From Kordia zhangzhouensis (lineage in GTDB: Bacteria > Bacteroidota > Bacteroidia > Flavobacteriales > Flavobacteriaceae): a DNA stretch of 64,000 bases. Numbering within the stretch: position 1 is the first letter of the stretch; the number at the start of each line of letters is the position of its first letter. A model generated the notes under the pieces. The model ran no database searches. It was not told the origin of the DNA and saw nothing but the letters and a program-made list of their open reading frames with translations. The stretch spans positions 62,001 through 126,000 of the forward strand of contig NZ_LBMH01000006.1 of the NCBI RefSeq assembly GCF_001005305.1, in the 5' to 3' direction. A program made the translations under genes and the position numbers. Shown here in pieces: positions 46,837 through 56,967 of this stretch.

Positions 46837-48228
46837 TTATTTTTTCCAGTGATAGTGAATTTGTTTTTGAGAGGCATCATTTACTCTTTGAAATGTATGC
46901 GCTCCAAAAAAATCTCGTTGCGCTTGAATCATATTCGCAGAAGTACGTTGAGTTGTCATCATAAGCCAATAGGAATACGCTGCTGTAATACATGGAATAT
47001 TCAAGCGATATTGTAATGCATATTGTATTCCTTTTTTTACATCGGATTCCAGATCAGTAAGCTGCTGAATAATAGTCTCGTCATCCAATAATGAGTCTTT
47101 TTCTTTAAGAATGCTCATACATTGTTTTAACATGGCAGATTTAATTATACACCCATTGGACCATATTCTACAAATTTCTGCCAATTGTAATTGCCATTCG
47201 TATGTTTTTGATGCAGCACGAAGTAGCTCAAATCCTTGATGCAAGTTTAATAATCGAGTAAACTTGTAGGCTCTTTTTATCACATCAATGGCTATTTCTT
47301 CAATAGGGTGATGTGGTTTGGAAATTGCTAATTGCGCTCTTTTTTCTTTAAGTGAAGATAAATAACGAGCATATACTGCCGAGGTTTTGATTGTTGTAGG
47401 CACTCCTAATTCCATCGCAGCTATACTCGACCACGAACCAGTCCCTTTATTGCCTGCTTTATCTAAAATTGTATCTAATACATAGGTATTACCTTCTTTG
47501 GTAGTCAAAATATCTGCAGTAATTTCCAATAGATAGCTTTGAAGTTCCGTTTGATTCCAGTTACGGAAAATTGTTGCAATATCATTATATGAACATGTTA
47601 GCGATAAAACTTCGTATAGTTCTGCCAATAATTGCATGTCGCCATATTCAATACCATTATGAACCATTTTAACAAAATGTCCTGAACCATCATTTCCAAT
47701 GTAAGCACAGCATGGTTTTTTATCTGCATCTTTTGCAGCAATCATTTCCAAGATTTTTTTTACAACAAGATAACTTTCCTTATCTCCTCCAGGCATTAAT
47801 GAAGGCCCCGTAAGTGCGCCTTCTTCTCCTCCTGAAATTCCGACACTTAATAAATGTATGTGCTGTTTTTTTAAGTCTAAAATTCTTTTATTGGTATCTT
47901 TATAATGTGAATTACCTCCATCCAAAAGGATGTCTCCTGCTGATAAATAAGGAAGTAACGTAGCAATCACTTGATCAACCGCTTTTCCTGCATTGACCAT
48001 GAGCAGTATTTTTCGAGGAGTTTCAAGAGCGTTAACAAAAGCCTGTATATCTGAAAAACCTTGAACTTGTTTGTCTGAATAAACTTTTGCAAAAGTTTGG
48101 GCAATATGTACCTCATCTGTCGTTTCTCGATTATACACTGCCACCGAAATGTTTTTATTTAGTGCGTTGATAGCTATACTTTTTCCCATCACGCCCAAAC
48201 CGATAATTCCAAAAGAAGCATTCTTCAT
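46837..48228 (-). CDS. gnd: 6-phosphogluconate dehydrogenase, decarboxylating
   Basis: A 463-residue enzyme that oxidises and decarboxylates 6-phosphogluconate to ribulose 5-phosphate with NADP+. The N-terminal dinucleotide motif GLGVMG is at 11-16, and YNRETTDEV after the second strand, with NR in place of an acidic residue, fits NADP+ use. Substrate and catalytic motifs are DGGNSHYKDT, GISGGEEGALTGPSLMPGG and GHFVKMVHNGIEYGDMQL with its conserved Lys and His. The C-terminus with QAQRDFFGAHTFQR is complete. It overlaps gntK by 4 bp (ATGA). The pairing with gntK and gntP means gluconate is sent to the pentose phosphate pathway rather than Entner-Doudoroff; no edd or eda is in this window. Confidence 0.96.
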   Translation of the reverse strand: MKNASFGIIGLGVMGKSIAINALNKNISVAVYNRETTDEVHIAQTFAKVYSDKQVQGFSDIQAFVNALETPRKILLMVNAGKAVDQVIATLLPYLSAGDILLDGGNSHYKDTNKRILDLKKQHIHLLSVGISGGEEGALTGPSLMPGGDKESYLVVKKILEMIAAKDADKKPCCAYIGNDGSGHFVKMVHNGIEYGDMQLLAELYEVLSLTCSYNDIATIFRNWNQTELQSYLLEITADILTTKEGNTYVLDTILDKAGNKGTGSWSSIAAMELGVPTTIKTSAVYARYLSSLKEKRAQLAISKPHHPIEEIAIDVIKRAYKFTRLLNLHQGFELLRAASKTYEWQLQLAEICRIWSNGCIIKSAMLKQCMSILKEKDSLLDDETIIQQLTDLESDVKKGIQYALQYRLNIPCITAAYSYWLMMTTQRTSANMIQAQRDFFGAHTFQRVNDASQKQIHYHWKK

Positions 48229-48716
48229 ATGTGTCCCATTTTTTGTAAAATTTGTATCATAATTTCGTTTGGTGAACTTGCGTTAGAGATATGTAATCCA
48301 TATGTCGGTTCTTCTAAAGTATCAAACTGTGACTGCATTAATTGAACATTCATAAAATGATCTGTACGCTGTTGCATACGTTGTTGAATTAGTTTAGAAT
48401 CGCTTTTTAAGTAAATCCACTGTATTTGACTTATTCCTTCACTCAATTTTTTTCGGTAGCTTTCTTTTAATGCTGAACAAGCTAAAACTACTCCGTACTT
48501 CTCTGTATACGTTTTAAGTTCATTGTTCAGTGTGTCCAACCATGGCATGCGATCTGTATCATTGAGAGCTATTCCATTTGTCATTTTTTGAATGTTTTCT
48601 TCAGAATGAAAGTCATCTGCATCCAAAAATGGAAGATTTATTTTTTTTGCTAGCTGCTTTCCAATAGTTGTTTTTCCGCATCCACTAACACCCATAATAA
48701 TAAAGAGTTTATTCAT
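48225..48716 (-). CDS. gntK: Gluconokinase
   Basis: A 163-residue kinase from ATG 48716 (MNKLFIIMGVSGCGKTTIG), beginning with the P-loop GVSGCGKTT at 9-17. FLDADDFHSEENIQKMTNG and LNDTDRMPWLDTL are the gluconate kinase motifs, and ACSALKESYRKKLSE is the lid region. A start at 48767 would add 17 residues within the GH3 gene and is not needed. It phosphorylates gluconate to 6-phosphogluconate for the adjacent dehydrogenase. It overlaps the upstream GH3 gene by 8 bp and gnd by 4 bp. Confidence 0.93.
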   Translation of the reverse strand: MNKLFIIMGVSGCGKTTIGKQLAKKINLPFLDADDFHSEENIQKMTNGIALNDTDRMPWLDTLNNELKTYTEKYGVVLACSALKESYRKKLSEGISQIQWIYLKSDSKLIQQRMQQRTDHFMNVQLMQSQFDTLEEPTYGLHISNASSPNEIMIQILQKMGHI

Positions 48717-50961
48717 ACTTAAATGTTGCCCTATTTTGCGTAGCCGAATGCGCCCCAACCCAAACATTAAAAGTTCCTTTTTCTACACTTAATTGTTGTT
48801 GATTATCATAATATTTCAAATCATCAATTGTTAAGGTAAAGTGTATCGTTTTTGTTTCATTGGGTTGCAACGTCACTTTTTGAAATCCTTTTAGTTCTTT
48901 TACTGGTCGAGTAATGCGCCCAGCCACATCTTGCACATACAATTGTACAATATCACTTCCTGCACGTTCACCTGTATTGGTGACTTTTACCGAAACAATT
49001 AGTTCTTCATTTTCCGAAATAATCGTATCTGTTAAATTAATTTTTCCATATGAAAAACTGGTATATCCTAAGCCATAGCCAAATGGATATTGTGGCAAAT
49101 AACCAACATCTAAATAGTGAGATGTGTTACCAAGTGAACTTTGCCATGCACCAATTGGAATGCTATCTAGCTGTACAAATTCCTCTGGAATTACTGGTCG
49201 TCCTGTATTTTTATGATTGTAAAATAATGGCAATTGTCCTGCCATTTTTGGCCATGTTACTGGCAATCGTCCTTGAGGTTCATCTTCTCCAAAAATCATG
49301 TCGTAAATTGCAGGTCCTCCCATTGTTCCTGGATGCCATGTCATTAAGATTGCATCTACATCATTGATAATATTTCCTACTGTAATTGGTCGTCCAGCCA
49401 TAATGATTAGCACAATGGGTTTTCCGGTTTTGGCTAGCTCTTTAATGAGATCTTCTTGTGCTCCAGGCAAATTAATATCAGCTCTACTATGCGCTTCTCC
49501 CGAAAGAATTGCTTCTTCTCCGCCGATAAATATAATGACATCAGAAGTTTTTGCTACCGACATTGCTTTTGAGAAGTTTGCAGCACTCTTATCACGACTG
49601 TGTGATAATCCTTCTACATAGTTGAATGTAACGTTTTTGCTTTGAAATGTATGGATTGGCGTTTGTGTAAATTTTCCATCACCATCAAATGTCCATGTAC
49701 CAAGTTGTTCTCTTGGCTGATTTGCTAACGGTCCAATAACTGCCAATTTTGTGTTGGCAGCCAATGGTAATATATTTTGATTATTTTTTAATAATACCGA
49801 ACTTTTTATAACAGCTTCTTTTGCTTTTTCCAAATGTGCTGTCGCGTACAGATTGCTACTTTTATCTTCTCTATAAGGATTTTCAAAGAGTCCCATTTTC
49901 AATTTTACCCGTAAAATATCACCTACCAATTTATCAATTTGTGAAATGGTAATTTTTCCTTCATCAAGTAATGTTTTTGTATAGGTTTCAAATGTTTTGC
50001 TTGTCATTTCCATATTTAAACCTGCATTCAGCGAAATTTCGGCTGCATGTTTAAGATCTTCTGCAAAACCATGAGGAATCATTTCTTTAACCGAATCCCA
50101 GTCACTCACTACAAATCCATCAAAATTATATTCGTCACGTAATATATGTGTCAGCAACCGCTTATCACCAGAAGCTGGTATACCATTCATTTCGTTAAAA
50201 GCAGTCATAAATGTTTGTGATCCTGCCTCTACAGCAGTTTTAAAAGGAGGTAAATAGACATTGCGCAATAGTGCATCATTGATGATGGCTGTATTATAAT
50301 CGCGTCCTCCAATTGCAGCGCCATAGCCAATAAAATGTTTTGCGCAAGCAATCATACTGGTGGGATCTTTTAAATTTTTCCCTTGAAATCCTTTTATATA
50401 CGCTTCGGATAATTTGGCCGCTAAGAATGGATCTTCTCCTGGTGATTCGGCAATACGTCCCCATCTACTATCTCTCGCAATATCAAGCATAGGAGCAAAC
50501 GTCCAACGAATACCAAATGACGAAGCTTCTATAGCTGCTATTCTCGAAGAATTTTCAGCAACTTCTGTATCCCAACTAGCAGCGATTCCTAAGGGAATTG
50601 GAAAAATGGTTTTATATCCATGAATGACATCTCTAGCGAAGATTAATGGGATTTTGTGAGGACTTTCTTCTACAGCAATTCGTTGCAATTCGTCTACATA
50701 TGCGGTATTTGTGACATTTAAAAAAGCTCCAATTTTTCCATCTCTAACAGCTTGTTTTAAAGAGTCTGGCAGTTCTCCTTTTACTCGGCTTGAAGTTCCT
50801 CGCAAATTTAATTGACCTATTTTTTCATCTAAGGACATTGTAGTAAGGAGTTCATTGACTTTTGTCTCTATTTCATCTACTGGTTGTGTGTGTGTTTCAC
50901 AAGAAATTATCAAAATTGAAAAAATACAGAGTAGTATTCTATGTTGTTTTAAATTATTCAT
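48709..50961 (-). CDS. GH3 family beta-glucosidase lipoprotein (first copy)
   Basis: A 750-residue lipoprotein (lipobox LIISC, Cys21) of glycoside hydrolase family 3. The (beta/alpha)8 domain has KIGQLNLRG, RDVIHGYKTIFPIPLG, TFAPMLDIARDSRWGR, and the nucleophile in GFVVSDWDS (D287). The C-terminal alpha/beta sandwich carries the probable acid/base region GGEEAILSGEAHSRADI, and a fibronectin-like tail ends the protein. The likely reaction is exo-hydrolysis of beta-linked glucose from oligosaccharides at the cell surface or in the periplasm. It overlaps the gluconolactonase-like gene by 8 bp and gntK by 8 bp. Confidence 0.93.
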   Translation of the reverse strand: MNNLKQHRILLCIFSILIISCETHTQPVDEIETKVNELLTTMSLDEKIGQLNLRGTSSRVKGELPDSLKQAVRDGKIGAFLNVTNTAYVDELQRIAVEESPHKIPLIFARDVIHGYKTIFPIPLGIAASWDTEVAENSSRIAAIEASSFGIRWTFAPMLDIARDSRWGRIAESPGEDPFLAAKLSEAYIKGFQGKNLKDPTSMIACAKHFIGYGAAIGGRDYNTAIINDALLRNVYLPPFKTAVEAGSQTFMTAFNEMNGIPASGDKRLLTHILRDEYNFDGFVVSDWDSVKEMIPHGFAEDLKHAAEISLNAGLNMEMTSKTFETYTKTLLDEGKITISQIDKLVGDILRVKLKMGLFENPYREDKSSNLYATAHLEKAKEAVIKSSVLLKNNQNILPLAANTKLAVIGPLANQPREQLGTWTFDGDGKFTQTPIHTFQSKNVTFNYVEGLSHSRDKSAANFSKAMSVAKTSDVIIFIGGEEAILSGEAHSRADINLPGAQEDLIKELAKTGKPIVLIIMAGRPITVGNIINDVDAILMTWHPGTMGGPAIYDMIFGEDEPQGRLPVTWPKMAGQLPLFYNHKNTGRPVIPEEFVQLDSIPIGAWQSSLGNTSHYLDVGYLPQYPFGYGLGYTSFSYGKINLTDTIISENEELIVSVKVTNTGERAGSDIVQLYVQDVAGRITRPVKELKGFQKVTLQPNETKTIHFTLTIDDLKYYDNQQQLSVEKGTFNVWVGAHSATQNRATFKYE

Positions 50962-51940
50962 GGGAAAAAGAATAGTTTGCTTGAGTTATTTTATACATTG
51001 GTTTTTTGAAAAATGTGCTGCGAACGCCTCTTGTGTCGAGTTTAATTTTGAAGATAGAACCTGCTTTGTTGTACTGCTTTTTTTCTTCATCGTTCATATC
51101 GAGACTTGAGGTTGTGATATAAAGAATATCCAGATTTTCTCCTCCAAATGCACAGGAAGTTACATTGTGAGCAGGCACATGAACTTTTGAAAGCATTTTC
51201 CCTGTAATAGGATCATATTGCGCAATACAGTTACCGTTCCAAAGACCAACCCAAAGTTTATCGTTTTCATCAATTGTCATTCCATCAGGAAAACCATCAG
51301 CTTCATCAACTTTTACTGCGATTCGTTCATTGGAAATAGTGTTGTTCTGCTCGTTGTAATCGAACGCTCTAATGTTTGAAGTTGGTGTGTCGATATAGTA
51401 CATTGTTTTTTTATCTTTTGTCCATACAATACCGTTAGAAATGGTAATATTTCCCAACATTTTTTGTGCTTCTCCGTCAGAGTTGATTTTATATAGACTT
51501 CCTTCAGGTTTGGATTGTGGCAAATGCATAGAACCCACCCAAAGATTTCCATTAGGATCGCACTTGCCATCGTTGAAACGATTTTCTGTATGTGTAGCTT
51601 CAATATCTGAGAGTAATGATATATTTTCTGTGACGATATTAACCATATAAATACCATCTTCCAGAGCTACCACTGCTTCATTTTCAATTTCAGAAGGCAC
51701 AACAGTTCCTATCCGTGACGGCATTTTGATTTCTTTGTTAGTTTTGGTTTTAGGCGAATAGATATTGAGTGATTTTCCTTCAATATCTACCCAATAGAGT
51801 ACTTTTTTTCGATAATCCCAAATAGCTCCTTCTCCTAATTTAGAAGGAATTTCATATTCTAATTCTGCCATTAATTCTGTTTTATTTGTCTTACAACACG
51901 TAAAAACAAGCAGTAGAAAGCATAAAGTTATTCTTTTCAT
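50954..51940 (-). CDS. SMP-30/gluconolactonase-type lipoprotein
   Basis: A 328-residue lipoprotein from ATG 51940 (MKRITLCFLLLVFTCC, lipobox near C15). It is a six-bladed beta-propeller of the SMP-30/gluconolactonase group: metal ligands appear in KLGEGAIWDYRKKVLYWVDI (Glu), ENRFNDGKCDPNGNLWVGSM (Asn, Asp), SNGIVWTKDKKTMYYIDT (Asn) and DGFPDGMTIDENDKLWVG (Asp). It would open glucono-1,5-lactone or a related aldonolactone to the acid. The lipid anchor places it outside the cytoplasm, before GntP uptake. Some family members act on other lactones or phosphoesters. Confidence 0.88.
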   Translation of the reverse strand: MKRITLCFLLLVFTCCKTNKTELMAELEYEIPSKLGEGAIWDYRKKVLYWVDIEGKSLNIYSPKTKTNKEIKMPSRIGTVVPSEIENEAVVALEDGIYMVNIVTENISLLSDIEATHTENRFNDGKCDPNGNLWVGSMHLPQSKPEGSLYKINSDGEAQKMLGNITISNGIVWTKDKKTMYYIDTPTSNIRAFDYNEQNNTISNERIAVKVDEADGFPDGMTIDENDKLWVGLWNGNCIAQYDPITGKMLSKVHVPAHNVTSCAFGGENLDILYITTSSLDMNDEEKKQYNKAGSIFKIKLDTRGVRSTFFKKPMYKITQANYSFSHE

Positions 51941-52020
51941 TTTTTGACAATATAGGTATGTATTTATCCTAGAATACAAGGTGATTCTTGTATTCTCCTC
52001 AAAAAATATGTGTATGTTGC

Positions 52021-55000
52021 TTAATTATATTTTATAAACTGAATGTAATCGTTGTTTTTGATGGAGAGTAGGTATGTGTCTTTTCCAATAGAAATTGTTT
52101 GTAAATCCTTTACATCTCCCGAAGTATACAATCCGCTTTGTGTAACTGGAACCGATTGAAAGAATCCCTTTCCATTTCCTTGCAGGTATACTCCATAACT
52201 CGCATCATTTCGAGGTGTTTCTACTTCTGAATTATATAAATTTCCTGCAGCAATGATATCCAAATAACCATCGCCATTGTAATCATTTACAAGAATTTGT
52301 TGAATGCTTGAGAGTTGCGCTTCTACAGGCAATTCATGTATTTTAAACCCTTGGCTGGTATTTTCTAAATATATACTTGCAAACGATTTTACTTGATAGT
52401 GTAATGCATTTTCTAATTTCTTTTTTCCGTATACATCTATAAGAGTAGCAGTAGAAAATTCGTCATAATTTTTGAATTTTTCTTTGATTCCTGGTACTTG
52501 CTGCGAAGAACATTGTCGGCCACGAACAGGATATTGTTCTCCATTTTGATAGTAACTAAGTACAATATCTTCTTTTTGATTCTTATCAAAATCTTCTACA
52601 TAAATATCAAATGTTTCAGCTTCGGTTGCTTTGTATTTATAATTAAGTCCGTTGTTGCCTATTACATAATCCATATCACCATCATTATCAAAGTCTCCTT
52701 GCTTAATGCTCCACCACCAACCTCTTGTTTCTTGTAATCCATATTTTTCAGTCACATTTTCAAACACTCCTTTGTTATTTTGAAGTAGTGTAATGGGCAT
52801 CCATTCTCCTACGAGAATTATATCTTCCCATGAATCATTATTAAAATCAGTGATTACGGCACTTGTAGCCATTCCTATGTTTAGCAATGCAGGCGCAAAA
52901 TTTTTCGTAGTGTCTTCTAATTTTATTTCATTAGTAGTTGAGATATTTTCAAGAAGAAGACTTGATGTTGGAAATGGGTATTTGCCTGGTGTTTGACGAC
53001 CTAAAACCAATACGTCTTGCTTTCCATCTTTATTATAATCAAATGAGTAAACACGTGAACCACTAATAGCAATAGTGGGAAGTGCAGTATTACTTTTTTG
53101 AAAACTCCCTTTTCCATCATTAATGTATACTCTGTCTTGCAAGAAGTTAGAGTTTTGAGCAAATTCATAACCTCCACTTACCACGTATAAATCTTGATCT
53201 CCATCGTTGTCTGCATCAAAGAAAAGTGCACCAGTATCTTCTGAAATTTTATCAGCTTCAAATGTAGTAGTTGTTTGCGCTTGAAAGCCATTATGAGTCT
53301 GTAAGTATATGTGAGCAGAATTTCCAAATGAACCACCAACAAAAATATCTTCAAAACCATCATTATTTACATCGGCAACTGCGACTGCTGGTCCAAGTGT
53401 AGACATTTGATGTGGTAATAATACTTGCGTAGCAAAATCATCATAATCATTCTCAGTATGCTTAATGATTTTCGAAAGTGCCTTATGAGTAGCAAATTGT
53501 TTTGGGTTCTCTGAGATTTGAACGTTTTCTTTTTCAATTGCTTCAGCATAATTCAATACTAGAGTTTGATTGGCTTCAATGTCTTTTTGTGTATAGATTT
53601 TACCATCATTCCAAACCACGAATAAACTGTCTATTCGGGTTGTTTTTTCCAATCCGAAGTGCAATTCAGGTGCGATTGAAGATTGGAATCCACGAGTCAA
53701 TGTCAGTTCTTGTACTTGCTGCTTCCCATCAACATATATAGTAATTCTTGAGCCCAATCCGTAACTGTTTGAGGTACTTCCTTTGAGTTGAACTTTTAGA
53801 TAATTATATGTATCTGACGCATTATTTTTAAAAATAACAGCTTCTTCGTCTATGTTGTTAATGATAATTTCTAAGTCACCATCATTATCTATATCGGCAT
53901 ATACAGCTCCGTTGGAAAAGCCTTTGTGTTCAATTCCCCAGTCTTGATTTGATTTTTTGAATGACAGATTTCCTTGATTTTGGAATATAAAGTTGTCTAT
54001 TTTTTCACTCGGAATTAATTGACTTTTTTCCAATAATGATAGTGAGTCGTACTTTTCTTTTCCTATATTTTTAAAAAAATCTTTATTGTTAATCTCTCGA
54101 CGCGTTCCATTACTAACAAAAAGGTCTTTATGTGAATCATTATCAAAGTCTGCAAATAATGGCGCCCAACTCCAATCGGTTGAAGAAGTTCCTGTTAATC
54201 GAGAAATATTTGAAAATTTTGGCACTCCTTCTTCTTGATATCCTGTATTGAGTTGCAAGCAATTGTGCATATATTGGTAATGAAATCCATAGAGTACAGT
54301 TTCATAGAATAAACGAGGATTCATACTTGCCATATTTGCCTTGGACCGTCTGTTGGTATCTGCATCCATATCAGCTTGGAAAATGTCTAAAAAACCATCG
54401 TTATTGATATCGGCTACATCAACACCCATTCCATAGAAAGCTGTTTGGTTGGTTGCTTGTTTAATGACTTCTTTAAATGTACCGTCTTGATTATTGATGT
54501 ATAGAAAATCTGGAATACTATAATCATTTGAAACATATAAATCCATCCAACCATCATTGTTCACATCTGCGGCAGCTATACCAATTGAAAAACTGTAATT
54601 CCTAACGCCTGCTTCTTCTGAAACATCTGTAAACGCATGTCCATCATTTCGGTAAAGTTTATCAGATTCAATCGAGGTGACATTTTGCATACGATTTTTA
54701 TAGATCATGTTTGGCGTAGATGGATGTGCTATAGGATAGTTTGCCAAATACATATCCAAATCGCCATCATTATCGTAGTCAAAAAAAGTAGCTTGAATAG
54801 AGTTTCCTTCATCTGCAACTCCATATTTTTCTGCAACTTCCGTAAATGTATTGTCTGTATTATTGAGAAACAGTTGGTTTTTTTTATTTCCTGTTTTCCC
54901 CGCAACTGAACAATAAATATCTAAAAATCCATCATTATTCACATCGACCATTGTCGTACCTGTATACCATCGATCATCTCCAGCAATATGACTACTTTCC

Positions 55001-55311
55001 GTAATATCTTTAAACTGCAGATTTCCTTGGTTAAGATAGAGTCTATTTTTTACTTGATTGCCAGTAAAGAATATATCAATCAAACCATCATTATTAATAT
55101 CACCTACCGATACGCCGCCTCCCATATATAGCGATGTATATGTGAAGTAATTAAGGCTATCTGTTTCTGTAAGCGTATTTGCAAATAAAACATTTGTTTG
55201 CTCAGCTGTTAACTTTGTAAATATCTTTTGTGATTTCTCTTTTGATGTCTCGTTGGAAGTACACGCACTTAGCAAGCACAAAAGCATCAGTATTTTACTC
55301 AGTTTTTTCAT
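52021..55311 (-). CDS. VCBS/FG-GAP repeat lipoprotein with ASPIC/UnbV domain
   Basis: A 1096-residue lipoprotein from ATG 55311 (MKKLSKILMLLCLLSACTSN, lipobox Cys18). It contains about ten or more FG-GAP/VCBS calcium-binding propeller repeats (DINNDGLIDIFFTGN, DVNNDGFLDIYC, DYDNDGDLDMYLANY, DFDNDGDMDYVIGNN) and ASPIC/UnbV segments (YLKVQLKGSTSNSYGLGSRI). Two propellers are likely, one either side of the UnbV part. Such proteins often lie next to SusC/SusD pairs and are thought to be surface glycan-binding or structural proteins. It sits between SusD and the gluconolactonase-like gene. Confidence 0.88.
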   Translation of the reverse strand: MKKLSKILMLLCLLSACTSNETSKEKSQKIFTKLTAEQTNVLFANTLTETDSLNYFTYTSLYMGGGVSVGDINNDGLIDIFFTGNQVKNRLYLNQGNLQFKDITESSHIAGDDRWYTGTTMVDVNNDGFLDIYCSVAGKTGNKKNQLFLNNTDNTFTEVAEKYGVADEGNSIQATFFDYDNDGDLDMYLANYPIAHPSTPNMIYKNRMQNVTSIESDKLYRNDGHAFTDVSEEAGVRNYSFSIGIAAADVNNDGWMDLYVSNDYSIPDFLYINNQDGTFKEVIKQATNQTAFYGMGVDVADINNDGFLDIFQADMDADTNRRSKANMASMNPRLFYETVLYGFHYQYMHNCLQLNTGYQEEGVPKFSNISRLTGTSSTDWSWAPLFADFDNDSHKDLFVSNGTRREINNKDFFKNIGKEKYDSLSLLEKSQLIPSEKIDNFIFQNQGNLSFKKSNQDWGIEHKGFSNGAVYADIDNDGDLEIIINNIDEEAVIFKNNASDTYNYLKVQLKGSTSNSYGLGSRITIYVDGKQQVQELTLTRGFQSSIAPELHFGLEKTTRIDSLFVVWNDGKIYTQKDIEANQTLVLNYAEAIEKENVQISENPKQFATHKALSKIIKHTENDYDDFATQVLLPHQMSTLGPAVAVADVNNDGFEDIFVGGSFGNSAHIYLQTHNGFQAQTTTTFEADKISEDTGALFFDADNDGDQDLYVVSGGYEFAQNSNFLQDRVYINDGKGSFQKSNTALPTIAISGSRVYSFDYNKDGKQDVLVLGRQTPGKYPFPTSSLLLENISTTNEIKLEDTTKNFAPALLNIGMATSAVITDFNNDSWEDIILVGEWMPITLLQNNKGVFENVTEKYGLQETRGWWWSIKQGDFDNDGDMDYVIGNNGLNYKYKATEAETFDIYVEDFDKNQKEDIVLSYYQNGEQYPVRGRQCSSQQVPGIKEKFKNYDEFSTATLIDVYGKKKLENALHYQVKSFASIYLENTSQGFKIHELPVEAQLSSIQQILVNDYNGDGYLDIIAAGNLYNSEVETPRNDASYGVYLQGNGKGFFQSVPVTQSGLYTSGDVKDLQTISIGKDTYLLSIKNNDYIQFIKYN

Positions 55312-55408
55312 TAACAACTTAGTTTGAGTTATATAATAACAAAGCAGCATGCATGACACACTGCTTTGTTACAGCAATTCAAATGATATGATTGAATAAA
55401 GTTATTTT

Positions 55409-56956
55409 CTAGTAACCAGGATTCTGGTCGGCTACTGTAAGTTCTGCATTTTTATCTATTTCAGTAATTGGAATTGGGAATAGATCATTTTTAGGTGCAT
55501 AACCAGTTCCTGCCAATTCTGTTGCAGCTCTTCCCCAACGAACTAAATCCCAAAAACGTTGTCCTTCATGAGCCAATTCTAAGAATTTTTCGTCTACAAT
55601 TGCATCAAATAAAGCAGTTCCTGCTAGTGATGGACTTACATCTGCCAATCCTGCTCTATTTCTTACTTTATTTAATTCGGCACGTGCATTTCCGTCTTGT
55701 CCTGCTTTATTGTATGCTTCTGCTGCAAGTAATAATACTTCTGCATAACGGAACAATCTAAAGTTGGTACTATAGTTTAATTCACGAACTCCATCACTAC
55801 TTGTATCTTCTGCTCGGGTAGCATATTTTATACGAATAGCACCTTCATAATCCCAAATAACTCCTCCTGTTGCACTGGTAGCATCTACTCCGCCTCCCGC
55901 AGCAATCAATTCGGCTTCAGTAAGTAATGTTGCTGCTTTTCTTTGTGTATCTCCAGCATTTTCAAAAGCACTTATAAGTTTTGCTGTTGGCAGATTGAAT
56001 CCCCAGCCATTTAACAATCCTGTTCCTGTTACATCAAAAATTCCATCTCCTCTTGGCCCCATCAACTGAATGTGTAAGTTACTTTCATTACGTCCTCCCC
56101 AAGCGATATTTCCCCAATCTCTACTCGTGGTAGATACAAAACCTATTTCAACTAGAGATTCTATACCAAACTCTTTATCGATAGACCATACATCTGCAGG
56201 ACTAGCTTCTAAATCATGCATAGGATTGGTGATTACTGATTCAAAATACGGAATAGCTTCCATATATTTTTCTTGGAATACTAGCACTTTTCCCATTAAC
56301 GCTTGCGCTGCTCCTTTTGAAAATCTAAAATCATCTGCCAAAGCAGATTTTTCTGGTAAATTAGCAATTGCATCTGCTAAATCTGCTTCTATTTGTGTGT
56401 AGATATCTGCTCGAGAAGATTTAGCCAATCCAAAATCAGCTGCACCTTGCGGAAGTGTCAATCGTAACGGCACATCTCCAAACATAGTTGTTAATTCAAA
56501 ATAGCTCCACGCTCTGATAAATTTTGCTTCAGCAGTAGCTCTATCTTTATTGCTCAACGTACTTTCTTGCAAACTTTCAATGACTAGGTTAGAAAGCGCA
56601 ATTGTACTATAAAAGTTGTTCCATATATTCTCAATGGATCCGTTTGCAGTAGAAATATTTGTATAATCGTCAATGTCTTGCAATTGAGGTTGGTCACTAG
56701 AGTTTCCTCCTGCACAGTTGGCATCATCTCCAGGTAATAACTTTACAAAAAAGGCACTGTGCCAATCTTTACTATAATTCAAGTGCATTAAATCATAAAT
56801 TCCAATGACTGCTGCTTCTACATTTTCTTCTTTTTGGAAGAATGTTTCAAGGTCTTCTACATTTTCAGGTGGATTTGTAGTAAAGTCATCACTACACGCC
56901 AATATTCCTAAAAATAAAATTACGGCGGTTAATAGAATGTTTTTTTTCATTTTCAA
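55409..56956 (-). CDS. susD: SusD/RagB-family surface glycan-binding lipoprotein
   Basis: A 515-residue lipoprotein (lipobox LGILAC, Cys21). The N-terminal half has the tetratricopeptide-like helices typical of SusD (AAVIGIYDLMHLNYSKDW, WNNFYSTIALSNLVIESLQ, AEAKFIRAWSYFELTTMFGD VPLR), and the end has NYSTNFRLFRYAEVLLLAAE, LNKVRNRAGL and FLELAHEGQRFWDLVRWGRA. It caps the SusC porin and captures the oligosaccharide. It follows susC by 11 bp. The bound glycan cannot be read from sequence; the locus enzymes point to a beta-glucoside. Confidence 0.94.
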   Translation of the reverse strand: MKMKKNILLTAVILFLGILACSDDFTTNPPENVEDLETFFQKEENVEAAVIGIYDLMHLNYSKDWHSAFFVKLLPGDDANCAGGNSSDQPQLQDIDDYTNISTANGSIENIWNNFYSTIALSNLVIESLQESTLSNKDRATAEAKFIRAWSYFELTTMFGDVPLRLTLPQGAADFGLAKSSRADIYTQIEADLADAIANLPEKSALADDFRFSKGAAQALMGKVLVFQEKYMEAIPYFESVITNPMHDLEASPADVWSIDKEFGIESLVEIGFVSTTSRDWGNIAWGGRNESNLHIQLMGPRGDGIFDVTGTGLLNGWGFNLPTAKLISAFENAGDTQRKAATLLTEAELIAAGGGVDATSATGGVIWDYEGAIRIKYATRAEDTSSDGVRELNYSTNFRLFRYAEVLLLAAEAYNKAGQDGNARAELNKVRNRAGLADVSPSLAGTALFDAIVDEKFLELAHEGQRFWDLVRWGRAATELAGTGYAPKNDLFPIPITEIDKNAELTVADQNPGY

Positions 56957-56967
56957 AGTTTTTTTGA